From contig JAJPIG010000007.1 of assembly GCA_021324855.1 (NCBI GenBank), forward strand, positions 1 through 64,000: a DNA stretch of 64,000 bases, in the 5' to 3' direction. A program made the position numbers and the translations under genes. This document shows, in pieces, positions 29,360-39,027 of the stretch; the stretch's first letter is position 1, and each line of letters begins with the position of its first letter. The notes beneath the pieces are model-generated. The model had not been told where the DNA came from. It did no database searches and saw nothing but the letters and a program-made list of their open reading frames with translations. The DNA comes from Pseudomonadota bacterium (lineage in GTDB: Bacteria > Desulfobacterota > Binatia > Binatales > Binataceae).

Positions 29360-29842
29360 TTAAGGATTTGGCGACAATTCGGCTTCAAGCCCGAGCGCAT
29401 CCTGCCTAACTTCGACTCGCTGGGCATCGGTTAGGTTCGACCTGTTGATCGCCCTATGCACCTTGAAACACGCAAGCGGGCTCCGGTCCCATTTGCATCC
29501 GGCAAGAGCGTATGCGAGCGCACGCATCGCGAAAAAATGCTTCGCTTTAGGATCACGCGCGGCATCCGCTTCGTCGGCCAGCCGCTTTGAGAGCTTCATC
29601 CACTCGGCGCCCTGCGAGCTTTGAACCGTCCTGTTGTCGGCGCCAGTGCTCCCGGAATCGAGCGGCCTAATGTAGAAGTTCAGCCCGGCTACAACCATGA
29701 CGACAACTACCAGCAGCGCGACATTCGAGAGCGTTTTCCAAGCAGCTTCGCTTCCATCATGGCCCTGCGCCAGATGCCAGAACCACAGACACACCAGCAG
29801 CGCGAGCAGCGCAGCCGGAATAGCTGCGAGTTCGCTCATCAC
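29360..29842 (-). CDS. Hypothetical membrane protein
   Basis: Two TM segments (ALLALLVCLWFWHLA, VALLVVVVMVVAGLNFYI); immediately downstream of relA/spoT. Confidence 0.6.
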   Translation of the reverse strand: MMSELAAIPAALLALLVCLWFWHLAQGHDGSEAAWKTLSNVALLVVVVMVVAGLNFYIRPLDSGSTGADNRTVQSSQGAEWMKLSKRLADEADAARDPKAKHFFAMRALAYALAGCKWDRSPLACFKVHRAINRSNLTDAQRVEVRQDALGLEAELSPNP

Positions 29843-29849
29843 GCGGACG

Positions 29850-32090
29850 TCACGAGCGATGTCCGTTAACGTGGCCGAGGCGCGACACGCGCATCACGCC
29901 ATCGATAGTGGCAAGTGAGTGCATCACGCCGCTGAGCTGGCTCGCATTCTTCACCGACAGCTCGAAGATTGACAGCGCGCGCCGATCGGCGCCGGTGGTC
30001 TTGACCTCGGCGGTCGAGATGTTCACGCCGGCCGACGCGATCGCCTTGGTCATCGCGGCCAGCAGTCCCGGCTGATCGACGCATAGCACCTCGAGCCGTA
30101 TCGGGCGCGGCGCTTCGTCGCCGTCCTTCCATACCACGGGCACGCGCCGCTGGGGATCGGCAATCAGCGCCTGCGGGCATCCGACCAGATGGACGGTGAC
30201 GCCGCGTCCGCGCGTGATGAAGCCGGTAATCGCCTCGCCAGGCAGCGGATTACAGCAGCGTGCGAACCGCACCATCACATCGCCCAAGCCCGAGACCACG
30301 ACCGCGTTTTCAGCCGCGCGGCGCGCTTCACGCGCTGAACGTTCCTTGCTGGCCTGGCTCGGCGACGCGACGGGAGGCTGTTTAGCGGCGCGGTAGAGTT
30401 TGAGTTCCTCGGCGTTGAGCAGCTTCGCGAGCACCTGGGCCGGCGTGGTGAGACCGTAGCCGACTGCGGCGAGCAGCCCGTCGACATCGCGATGCGAGAA
30501 ATCCTTCAAAATGGCGTCGAAACGATGCTGCGTGCGCATCTCGGCGACGCTCAGCCCGAGCGGCTCGAGTTCGTTGTTGAGCAGCGAAATTCCGAGTTCG
30601 CGCGAGCGCTCCGCCTGCTGCGATCTCAGCCATTGGCGGATACGGCTTTTGGCGCGCGCCGTTGCGACGTGATTCAGCCAATCCTTACCCGGCGTCTGGC
30701 GCTCGGAGGTGATGACCTCGACCGTGTCGCCCGAGGTCAGGCGATAACGCAGCGGCACCATCCGGCCGTTCACGCGCGCGCCGACCAGGTGATGACCAAC
30801 CTGCGAGTGAATCCGGTAGGCGAAGTCGATCACCGTCGAACCTTCGGGGAAATCGAGCACGTCGCCCTTCGGCGTAAAGACGAAAACCTCTTCAGGGAAG
30901 AGGTCGGCCTTGACGGTGGAGAGGAATTCCTGGGGATCCTTAAGATTCTGCTGCCATTCGATCAGCCGCCGGAGCCAGGCGAAGCGCTCTGTTTCTCCCT
31001 CGTGATGATCGTCGGCGCCTTCCTTGTAGGTCCAATGCGCCGCGATGCCTTCTTCCGCCACGCGATGCATCTCGCGCGTGCGAATCTGCACCTCCATCCG
31101 CTGCCCGCGCGGCCCGATGACCGTGGTGTGCAGCGACTGGTACATGTTGATCTTCGGCAGCGCGATGTAATCCTTGAAGCGGCCCGGCACCGGTTTCCAA
31201 TTGGCGTGCACGACGCCCAACGCCTCATAACATTCACGCACGGTCGCCACGATGATACGGAAGGCGATCAGGTCGTAGATCTGATCGAAGCCGATCTCCT
31301 CCTCCTCCATCTTGCGATTGATGGAGTAGAAATGCTTCGGGCGTCCGGTCACTTCGGCCTTGACGCCGGCCTCGGCGAGACGCCGGGCCAGGATCTCGAT
31401 TACCGCCTTGATGTACTGTTCGCGCTCGTTGCGGGTCTTCGCGACATAGCTCTTGAGCGTCGAATAAGCGACCGGATTGACGTAGCGGAACGCGTTGTCC
31501 TCGAGTTCGGATTTGAGCCAGTAGATGCCGAGCCGGTGCGCGATCGGCGCGTAGATTTCGAGCGTCTCGCGCGAGATCTCCTCCTGCCGATCCGGCGGCA
31601 TCGAGTCGAGCGTCCGCATGTTGTGCAGCCGGTCGGCAAGCTTGATAAGCACCACGCGAATATCGCGGCCCATCGCGATGATCATCTTGCGGAAGTTTTC
31701 GGCCTGCTTCTCCTCGCGGCTTGAAAAACTGATCTTTGAAACTTTGGTGACGCCGTCGACCAGGTGGGCGATTTCGGGACCGAACAGCTGCTCGATTTCG
31801 ACCAGCGACGCCTCGGTGTCTTCCACCACGTCGTGCAGCAGGCTGGTGACGATTGATGGAACGTCGAGCTTGAGCTGGGCGGCAATCAGCGCGACGTTCA
31901 ACGGATGGGTCACGTAGGGCTCGCCCGACTTGCGCTTCTGCTGGGCGTGCATCCGGGCTGAGTACTCATAGGCGCGCCGGATAAGCGCTTCGTCGACCTG
32001 CGGATTATACTCCCGCACGCGCGTGATCAGTTCGTTCAACTGATCGATGTCGCTCGGCGCGACGGCCGTGTCGGAGACTAGCTCTTCCAC
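29850..32090 (-). CDS. Bifunctional (p)ppGpp synthetase/hydrolase RelA/SpoT family
   Basis: HD motif LLHDVVEDT, synthetase GRFKDYIALPKINMYQSLHTTVIGP, TGS and ACT domains. Confidence 0.96.
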   Translation of the reverse strand: MEELVSDTAVAPSDIDQLNELITRVREYNPQVDEALIRRAYEYSARMHAQQKRKSGEPYVTHPLNVALIAAQLKLDVPSIVTSLLHDVVEDTEASLVEIEQLFGPEIAHLVDGVTKVSKISFSSREEKQAENFRKMIIAMGRDIRVVLIKLADRLHNMRTLDSMPPDRQEEISRETLEIYAPIAHRLGIYWLKSELEDNAFRYVNPVAYSTLKSYVAKTRNEREQYIKAVIEILARRLAEAGVKAEVTGRPKHFYSINRKMEEEEIGFDQIYDLIAFRIIVATVRECYEALGVVHANWKPVPGRFKDYIALPKINMYQSLHTTVIGPRGQRMEVQIRTREMHRVAEEGIAAHWTYKEGADDHHEGETERFAWLRRLIEWQQNLKDPQEFLSTVKADLFPEEVFVFTPKGDVLDFPEGSTVIDFAYRIHSQVGHHLVGARVNGRMVPLRYRLTSGDTVEVITSERQTPGKDWLNHVATARAKSRIRQWLRSQQAERSRELGISLLNNELEPLGLSVAEMRTQHRFDAILKDFSHRDVDGLLAAVGYGLTTPAQVLAKLLNAEELKLYRAAKQPPVASPSQASKERSAREARRAAENAVVVSGLGDVMVRFARCCNPLPGEAITGFITRGRGVTVHLVGCPQALIADPQRRVPVVWKDGDEAPRPIRLEVLCVDQPGLLAAMTKAIASAGVNISTAEVKTTGADRRALSIFELSVKNASQLSGVMHSLATIDGVMRVSRLGHVNGHRS

Positions 32091-32698
32091 GGCACAAATC
32101 CTTCGCGCATCCGCGCTACGCGCAGCCGTTCGCCCTCCACGATTGCAGCGAGGCCACGGATCGATTCGTCGCGATCATCGTTGATGATCAGGTAATCATA
32201 CTCGGGGAAGGCGCGCGCCTCTTCACGGGCGCGCTTGAGCCGGCGTTCGATTGCGGCTTCGCTTTCAGTGCCGCGCCGCCGCAAACGATCTTCGAGCTCG
32301 GCGAAGCTGGGCGGCAAGACGAAAATCGTCGCGGTGTCGGACGGGTAGCAGGCGCGGAGTTGGCGCGCGCCCTGGATGTCGATGTCGAGCAGCATATCGC
32401 GGCCATCGGCAATCGCCCGATCGAGCGGTGCGCGCGGCGTGCCGTAGCTGGAATCGAACACGCGGGCCCATTCGGCCAGCTCCCCAGCCTGTTGCCTGCG
32501 TCTGAATTCCTCGTCGCTCACGAAATGGTAATCGAGGCCGTCGACCTCGCCCTCCCGCGGCGCGCGGGTGGTCAGCGAAACCGAAGCCTCCAACCCCGCG
32601 ATCGACTTGAGCGCCGCGCGTGAGATGGTCGTTTTGCCCGCCCCCGATGGCGCGGAGACGATAAAGATTATACCCCGCCGGCTTCGTCTCGCCGCCAT
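32078..32698 (-). CDS. gmk: Guanylate kinase
   Basis: IFIVSAPSGAGKTTISRAAL, VSLTTRAPREGEVDGLDYHFVS, DIDIQGARQL. Confidence 0.97.
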   Translation of the reverse strand: MAARRSRRGIIFIVSAPSGAGKTTISRAALKSIAGLEASVSLTTRAPREGEVDGLDYHFVSDEEFRRRQQAGELAEWARVFDSSYGTPRAPLDRAIADGRDMLLDIDIQGARQLRACYPSDTATIFVLPPSFAELEDRLRRRGTESEAAIERRLKRAREEARAFPEYDYLIINDDRDESIRGLAAIVEGERLRVARMREGFVPWKS

Positions 32699-32750
32699 AC
32701 TAGAAGGTATCCGACCCGGCACCGGCTTGCAAATTGCGTTTTAGCCGCAC

Positions 32751-33626
32751 TTATTCGATATTCTGCACCTGCTCGCGCATCTTTTCGATCTCTCCCTTCA
32801 GATCGACCGTCAGCCGCGAGAGCGCCGCGCTCTGTGATTTCGCGCCAATCGTGTTGACTTCCCGATTCAACTCTTGGAGCAGGAACTCGATCGGTTTGCC
32901 GACCGGCCCCTTGCGAACGAGCAACCCGCGGAGCCCCTGTAGATGGGCACGGAGCCGCGTCAGTTCCTCTGTGATGTCACAATGCTGCGCCGCGCCCGCG
33001 GCTTCATCGTAGATACGGCGCTCGTTGTGCGGCAGTCCTTCGAGTAGTTCGCCCAATCGCTTCTGAAAATTTTCCAGGATCGATTTGCGCGAATGCTCGG
33101 CGAGCCGCTGTAACTCGGGAATCGCCGCCTCGATACGCGAGGCGCGAGCCGCGAAATCGCGGCTGAGCGCCCGTCCCTCACGACTACGCTCGCGCTCGAG
33201 CGCTCGCAAAGCCTTGCTCAAGGCCGTCATCGCCGGGTTCACTGCCTTTCGCGAATCGGTCTCGGCCTCGCTCACCTGGAAAATCTCCGGGCGCTGCAGC
33301 AAGACGTCGATCTCCGGATGGCCCTCGAGCCGAAGTTTGCGACCGAGCCGGCGCAGCTCGGCGACATACCGCGCCGCGAGTTGATCGTTGACCTGGAGCC
33401 GCGCCGGTGGCGGTCCGAGGCTGACATAGCGGATGTAGACCTCGACGCGTCCGCGCGCGACGACGCTCTGCACCAGGCGGCGAACCTCGGCCTCCTGCTC
33501 GCCCCATCCGCGCGGAATGTTGAGCTTGAGTTCGAAAAACCGCTGATTCACCGCCCGCACTTCAGCGGTCGCGTGAATTCCGCTCCGTTCGACCTCGGCG
33601 CGGCCGAAGCCGGTCATGCTGCGCAT
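32751..33626 (-). CDS. YicC/YloC family endoribonuclease-like protein
   Basis: MRSMTGFGRAE...VRAVNQRFFELKLNIPR ... LLQELNREVNTIGAKSQS. Confidence 0.95.
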   Translation of the reverse strand: MRSMTGFGRAEVERSGIHATAEVRAVNQRFFELKLNIPRGWGEQEAEVRRLVQSVVARGRVEVYIRYVSLGPPPARLQVNDQLAARYVAELRRLGRKLRLEGHPEIDVLLQRPEIFQVSEAETDSRKAVNPAMTALSKALRALERERSREGRALSRDFAARASRIEAAIPELQRLAEHSRKSILENFQKRLGELLEGLPHNERRIYDEAAGAAQHCDITEELTRLRAHLQGLRGLLVRKGPVGKPIEFLLQELNREVNTIGAKSQSAALSRLTVDLKGEIEKMREQVQNIE

Positions 33627-33627
33627 T

Positions 33628-34803
33628 TCATATCCCCCACCCCGCGTTCTGAAGAGACTTGAAGTAGAACTTTAAGGTGGCTTCGGCGCTCGCTCCAAGC
33701 GTGTATCGCTCAATCACTCGCGCCCGCGCCGCCGTCCCCAGTTCGCGGCGCGCGTCGTCCGATGCAATCATCCGCGCGATGGCGTCCGCCAGCGCGCCTG
33801 TATCACCCGGCCGGACCGCGATGCCGCAGCCATCGGCCACTGCCGCGCCCGCGCCGCCGACATTGCTCGCAATGCATGCAAGCCCGCAGCCCATCGCTTC
33901 GAGCAGCGCCACTCCGAGTCCCTCCTTCAGCGAGGGCATCACAAACAGATCGAGCGCCCAGAGAAGTTCGCGCGTATCCTCGACCCGCCCGATGAAACGA
34001 ACCCGCCCTTCGACGCCGAGGCCGCGCGTTTCATTAATGAGCATCTCGCGGATCGACCCGTCACCGGCCACGAGGCAACGGAACGGCCGTTCAGATGCAC
34101 GATTTTCAGCGCCGCCCGATAACTTCGCGAGCGCCGCAAGCATCACGCGATGACCTTTTCGTGGTTCGAGCGCGCCGACCGCGCCGATTGCGAAATCGCC
34201 GGTGGCGAGGGCCCATCGCGCTCGCGCCGCATCGCGTTCGGCCGGCGACGGAGGCCGAAACCGGGTCTCATCGATGCCGCTCGGAATGATCGCGATTCGC
34301 GAGCGGTCCACCCCCGCTTCAGTCAGCGCGGCAGTAACCCCCTCGGAAATCGCGGCAACGCCTTCCACCGAATGATTATAGAGCCATGGCGCGAACAGGC
34401 GATTTGGCCGGTAATCCATTCGGCGCGTCACAACGCGCGCACCAACGAGACCTCGCGCGTACGGCGCCAGTGCATGGGCGCGCGCGGTATGGAAGTGGAC
34501 TATGTCGTAGTCGTCCGCAGCGAGCATCCCACGCAGACGGAGACCAGCGCGGATGTCGATCGAGTTACGGATCGACAACGGATAGCAATTCACGCCGACT
34601 CCGCGCGCCCGCTCCATGAGCTGTCCGCGCGGATCGCAGAAGATCTCGGCGCGATGCCCGCGGCGGAGCAGTTCAAGCGTAAGGCCGAGCACCTGGACCT
34701 CCCCGCCGCCAAAGCCAAGCTCAGGATCGATTCCTGCAACGCGTAGCGGCCGCCGGGCGGGCGCCGCGGCATCGGGATCTTCATGCGCCTGCGCCGCCAG
34801 CAT
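33628..34803 (-). CDS. Glycosyltransferase family 4
   Basis: GT-B pattern: IIPSGIDETRFRPP, LFVMPSLKEGLGVALLEAMGCGLACIAS. Confidence 0.9.
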   Translation of the reverse strand: MLAAQAHEDPDAAAPARRPLRVAGIDPELGFGGGEVQVLGLTLELLRRGHRAEIFCDPRGQLMERARGVGVNCYPLSIRNSIDIRAGLRLRGMLAADDYDIVHFHTARAHALAPYARGLVGARVVTRRMDYRPNRLFAPWLYNHSVEGVAAISEGVTAALTEAGVDRSRIAIIPSGIDETRFRPPSPAERDAARARWALATGDFAIGAVGALEPRKGHRVMLAALAKLSGGAENRASERPFRCLVAGDGSIREMLINETRGLGVEGRVRFIGRVEDTRELLWALDLFVMPSLKEGLGVALLEAMGCGLACIASNVGGAGAAVADGCGIAVRPGDTGALADAIARMIASDDARRELGTAARARVIERYTLGASAEATLKFYFKSLQNAGWGI

Positions 34804-34806
34804 CGT

Positions 34807-35502
34807 TCAATCAGCGAACCGGTAGTAGACAATCGCAGCGAAGGCGGCTAACGCATCGCGCCATCCGATCTTTTTGCCTTCCTCGTAGGTGCGGCCGGAG
34901 TAGGAAATCGGGACCTCGTAGATTCGCCATCGCGCGCGGGCCGCCTTCGCAGTGATTTCAGGCTCGAAGGTGAAGCGATTCGCCGAAAGCTTTAATGCGG
35001 TCAACTTGTCGCGCCGGAACGCCTTCATTCCGGTTTCCATGTCGGTCAGGTTGAGATCGGTCACCATGTTCGAAAGCAGCGTGACCAGCCGATTCGCGAG
35101 GTAATGCCAGAAGAACAGTACGCGATGCGGCCCGGCGAGGAAGCGCGAGCCGTAGACCATGTCAGCGCGCCCGTCGATGAGGGGCGCGAGTACGACGCCG
35201 TAATCGCGCGGATCGTATTCGAGGTCGGCGTCCTGCACGATCACGAACGGATTGCGCACGGCGGCGAAGCCCAGCCTGAGCGCCGAGCCTTTGCCGCGAT
35301 TCACCGCATGATAGAAGCGCTGCACGCGGGGCTCCTCGAGCTTCTGTAAGAACTCGCGCGTGCCGTCCGTGGACGCGTCATCGACGACAATCACCTCGCA
35401 TTCGTATCCGCAATTGAGCACGCGACGGATGACTTCGCCGATGGTCGCAACTTCGTTGTAGACGGGAATCACGACTGAGATACTGACCTCTGCGTTGGCC
35501 AT
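34807..35502 (-). CDS. Glycosyltransferase family 2 (dolichol-phosphate mannosyltransferase-like)
   Basis: ISVVIPVYNEVATIGEVI, VDDASTDGTREFL, QDADLEYDPRDY; start trimmed to 35502. Confidence 0.92.
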   Translation of the reverse strand: MANAEVSISVVIPVYNEVATIGEVIRRVLNCGYECEVIVVDDASTDGTREFLQKLEEPRVQRFYHAVNRGKGSALRLGFAAVRNPFVIVQDADLEYDPRDYGVVLAPLIDGRADMVYGSRFLAGPHRVLFFWHYLANRLVTLLSNMVTDLNLTDMETGMKAFRRDKLTALKLSANRFTFEPEITAKAARARWRIYEVPISYSGRTYEEGKKIGWRDALAAFAAIVYYRFAD

Positions 35503-35524
35503 CCGCCCTCTTTCCCCGCCATCT

Positions 35525-36355
35525 TCAGACGGCGCCCGTATGCGATGATCGTTTGACGGCCGCCGCGCCGAAGCGCTGGAGATCGCGCGCAACTCGCCGG
35601 TTCAGCATCCGCCATGCCCGCCTGCGCACCGCGCGCCCGTTACCGAGGCCGCGCGCCGCCGCCCACTCGCGGAACACGCGCATCTGATCGGCCCGGCTGA
35701 TCCAGGCGAACGGAAAATGGCCGAGCTGGACGAGATTGCGAAGCTCAGCGCGTCGACGATTGATGATCGGCGCACGCCGCGTGCGTTCGTGATCGAGAAA
35801 GATCAGCCGCACCGGCTCGTCGCGAAGTGCAAAGATGTTGAACGGCGTAAGGTCGCCGTGGATGAGGTTCGCGCGATGCATCCGTCCGACTTCGCGGCCC
35901 AGCGCAGCCAGCGTCGCGCGCCGGGTCTTTACATCAGCGCCCTCGAGAAAGCGCGGCAGCACATCGCCGTTGATGGCGGCAGTGATCAGCAGCGCCCGCC
36001 CGCCCCATCCCTGCTCACCGATCATCAAAACTTCGGGCGCCTCGAAACCGGCAGCGCGCACCCGCGTCGATCCGACCAGCGCGCGCCGCGCGCGCGAGCC
36101 GCGTACGATTCGCCGTGCAAGTCCTAGCGGCCGCGGCGGATCATAGAGCTTGATGAACACGACGCGTAAACCCGCGGCGCCGATGCGCAACCGGTAAGTC
36201 GTCGCATGACGGGACCGGCGCACCGGCTTCACGACCCCGCCATGAATCGCGGTCCGCGCGGCCTCTACCAATCGATTGCAACGCTCGGGGTCGTCGCCGG
36301 CGAATGATTCGAATCGCCAGCCCTCCCGCTCGAGACCATCTTGGGCGGCCATCAT
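35525..36355 (-). CDS. Lipopolysaccharide kinase (Kdo/WaaP-type) family protein
   Basis: LIHGDLTPFNIFALRDEPVRLIFLDHERTRR catalytic loop; between GT2 and GT9 genes. Confidence 0.8.
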   Translation of the reverse strand: MMAAQDGLEREGWRFESFAGDDPERCNRLVEAARTAIHGGVVKPVRRSRHATTYRLRIGAAGLRVVFIKLYDPPRPLGLARRIVRGSRARRALVGSTRVRAAGFEAPEVLMIGEQGWGGRALLITAAINGDVLPRFLEGADVKTRRATLAALGREVGRMHRANLIHGDLTPFNIFALRDEPVRLIFLDHERTRRAPIINRRRAELRNLVQLGHFPFAWISRADQMRVFREWAAARGLGNGRAVRRRAWRMLNRRVARDLQRFGAAAVKRSSHTGAV

Positions 36356-37458
36356 GCGAGCCCCACGCACGCGCTCGGTCTATCGAACTGCGGCGCAACG
36401 CGCGCGCCGGCCGCGAGAGCCTTGCGGACCATCGCGACGACCGCGTCCGCTTCGATTCTTCGCATGCACTCGCGGCCGATCGGACAGTCGCGCAGATAGC
36501 ATGGATGACACGGAATTTCGCCACGAATGGCGAACTCGGCGAATCCCCACGGCGCGGACCGTTCGGGCGCGGTCGAACCCCACAGCGACACGATCGGACA
36601 CCCGACCGCCGCTGCGATATGCATCGGACCGCAGTCCGGCCCGAATGCGCCGGCACACTCGGTGAAGATTGCCGCTAGATCACGGAGCCTTGTACGGCCG
36701 CACAGATCAAGGTACCGCATGTCCGCCAGCCGGTCGCTGAGCTCGCGCGCCAACGCCACCTCCTCTTTCGCGCCGATCAGCACAGGAAACAGCGCCGGCG
36801 CGCCGTCGGCGGGCGCGGCAAGCTTTCGAATGACTTCGGCGGTCGATTCCGGAAAGTAAAGCCGGCTCGGCCATGACGATCCGAGGATCACTGCGAGCAA
36901 GGGCCTTGGCGCATCGGCGAGCATTTCTGCGGCACGGCGGCGTTCGTTTTCCTCCGGCTCGAGCCCGAACTCGATCGGCGCGGCCGGTAATCCGAGCGCA
37001 TCGCCGAACGCCTGGTATTGCATCAGCTTGAGCCGCATCGGCGGCTGCGCCGCGATCTCATGCGTATTAAAGCGATGGTTGAATTCTTTCGCGTTCGCGC
37101 GATTGAAGCCAAGCCGCTTGGGCGCTCCCGATGCGAACGAAACGACTCCGCTCTTGAGATGCCGCTGCAGGTCGAGCACAAGGTCGAACCGACCCGCGCG
37201 GATGCGGCGCAACATGAACGGAAACGACCACGGCGCGGAACGGTCATAGACAATTACCTCATCGAGCCATCGATGGCCTTCGACGATGGGCAGCGACTTG
37301 GGCTCGATCACCCACGCGATATGCGCGGCCGGATGGCCGCGCCGGATGCGTCCGAGCAGCGGCAGCGCGCGCACTACGTCGCCGATCGAACCCATCAGAA
37401 CGATCAGGATTCGGCTCACTGGCAGCTTTGGGCGCTCCGGTTTCGAGGTCATCGGCAT
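36352..37458 (-). CDS. Glycosyltransferase family 9 (ADP-heptose:LPS heptosyltransferase-like)
   Basis: RILIVLMGSIGDVVRALPLLGRIR, GPDCGPMHIAAAVGCPIVSLWGSTAPER. Confidence 0.93.
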   Translation of the reverse strand: MPMTSKPERPKLPVSRILIVLMGSIGDVVRALPLLGRIRRGHPAAHIAWVIEPKSLPIVEGHRWLDEVIVYDRSAPWSFPFMLRRIRAGRFDLVLDLQRHLKSGVVSFASGAPKRLGFNRANAKEFNHRFNTHEIAAQPPMRLKLMQYQAFGDALGLPAAPIEFGLEPEENERRRAAEMLADAPRPLLAVILGSSWPSRLYFPESTAEVIRKLAAPADGAPALFPVLIGAKEEVALARELSDRLADMRYLDLCGRTRLRDLAAIFTECAGAFGPDCGPMHIAAAVGCPIVSLWGSTAPERSAPWGFAEFAIRGEIPCHPCYLRDCPIGRECMRRIEADAVVAMVRKALAAGARVAPQFDRPSACVGLA

Positions 37459-37527
37459 CGGGCCGGCTCAGCCGATGATAACGGCGCGGCCAGCCCGCGA
37501 AAAGCGGCCTTCAACAGTCGACCGGAG

Positions 37528-37881
37528 CTAATCCCAGTCGAGGGCGCCGCGCTGCCAGGCGTAGACCAGCCCAACTACGAGCACCGCGATGAAAATTAAC
37601 GCCTCGCCTAGGCCGAAGCCGGCCAGCCGGCGAATTTCGGCCGCCCACGGGATCAGGAGGATCACTTCGACATCGAAAACCAGGAAGAGAATGGCGACCA
37701 AATAGAAATGCACTGAGAAGCGGCCCCAAGCGCTGCCACTCGGCGGGTTGCCGCACTCGAAGGGAAGATCCTTGACGGGCGAGCGATGGCGCGGCGCAAC
37801 GAGACGGTTGATCGTGACCATAATCGCGACGACAAGCGCCGCAAAGCCAATCGTCACCCCAATCGGAACCCAGGTCAGCAT
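37528..37881 (-). CDS. nuoA: NADH-quinone oxidoreductase subunit A
   Basis: PFECGNPPSGSAWGRFSVHFYLVAILFLVFDVEVILLIPWA; ATG at 37881 (117 aa) rather than ORF start 38157. Confidence 0.93.
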   Translation of the reverse strand: MLTWVPIGVTIGFAALVVAIMVTINRLVAPRHRSPVKDLPFECGNPPSGSAWGRFSVHFYLVAILFLVFDVEVILLIPWAAEIRRLAGFGLGEALIFIAVLVVGLVYAWQRGALDWD

Positions 37882-37962
37882 TGGTTGAGAAAATAGCCGA
37901 TGCCGTAATGCTTGCCAATCAGGCGCGTGGCGCGGACCCACCTGACTGGCTAAGCTTTCCGC

Positions 37963-39027
37963 GTGCAGGATCGCAGCCTGGAATCGATCGAGCGATGGAT
38001 CGCGGCGGCGGTGGCGTCGCGATGGCCCGGCGCGCGGGCTGGCGCGACTACCGCAATCAAGGGCGATGCGTCTGGGCGGCGCTTCTGGCGCGTCGCGATT
38101 GAGAGCGCACCGCGCGACGTCCCTGAATCCGCGGTCGCGGCCGATCTCGGCCCCCATGATCTCCCACTCTATGCGCGCGCGCTCGGCCTGCTTCGCGAGC
38201 CGCTCGATGAACCGCCGTTATTGAATGTCCATCGTTTCCTCAAATCCATCGGCGCGGCGGTTCCGGAGCTTTATGCCGAATCGCGCGACGAGCGGATGAT
38301 TCTGATGGAAGACCTCGGCAGCACGCCATTGTTCGATGCGGCGCTCAACGCGCCGGGCGAAGCGGCCGCAGCGCTCTACCGCGCAGCGATCGATCAATTG
38401 CTGCTGATCCATTGCGAGGGCTCGCGATGCGCCGACAGCCGATGCATCGCGTTTCGAGTCGCTTACGACGAACGGCTGTTTCGATGGGAGCTCGAACAGT
38501 TCATCGAGTTCGGGATGACGGCGATCGCCCCGGTATCCGATGCGGCGCGGCTTCGCGGCGAGCTTGACGATTTGGCGGCTCGGCTCGGCGCGGTCCCACG
38601 GGTTTTCTCGCATCGCGACTACCACGGCCACAACTTGTTCGTGCATCGGGGCAAAATCCACGTGATCGATTTTCAGGATGCACTGATGGCGCCGGCGGCG
38701 CAGGATTTAGCGGTGCTGATGACCACGCGCGACACGAGCCGCATCGTCACACCGGCGCTCGAAGAGCGGCTGCTCAACTATTACCTGGCCGGACGCGCCC
38801 GCCGCGGCTATCCCGAGGCGTCGTCGGCGGCATTCTTCGAAACTTATCGGCTCTGCGTGCTGCAGCATTCACTCAAGGTGATCGGTCGCTTCGTTTATCT
38901 CGAACGCGGCGGGATGCGCGGCTACGCCGTCTACCTGCCGTTCGCCATTGAGCAGGCAAGGCGGGCGCTCGATGCACTCGAAGGCTTTCCGGCGCTTCGC
39001 GCCGCGCTCCGCGAGGCCGCGCGATGA
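37963..39027 (+). CDS. amgK: Aminoglycoside phosphotransferase-fold sugar kinase, AmgK-like (MurNAc/GlcNAc anomeric kinase)
   Basis: VFSHRDYHGHNLFVHRGKIHVIDFQDALMAP kinase loop; 4-nt overlap with MurU-like gene. Confidence 0.85.
   Translation: MQDRSLESIERWIAAAVASRWPGARAGATTAIKGDASGRRFWRVAIESAPRDVPESAVAADLGPHDLPLYARALGLLREPLDEPPLLNVHRFLKSIGAAVPELYAESRDERMILMEDLGSTPLFDAALNAPGEAAAALYRAAIDQLLLIHCEGSRCADSRCIAFRVAYDERLFRWELEQFIEFGMTAIAPVSDAARLRGELDDLAARLGAVPRVFSHRDYHGHNLFVHRGKIHVIDFQDALMAPAAQDLAVLMTTRDTSRIVTPALEERLLNYYLAGRARRGYPEASSAAFFETYRLCVLQHSLKVIGRFVYLERGGMRGYAVYLPFAIEQARRALDALEGFPALRAALREAAR

Noticed and set aside
30492-31724. 410-aa + strand ORF
   Set aside because: Antisense to RelA/SpoT catalytic domains; shadow ORF.
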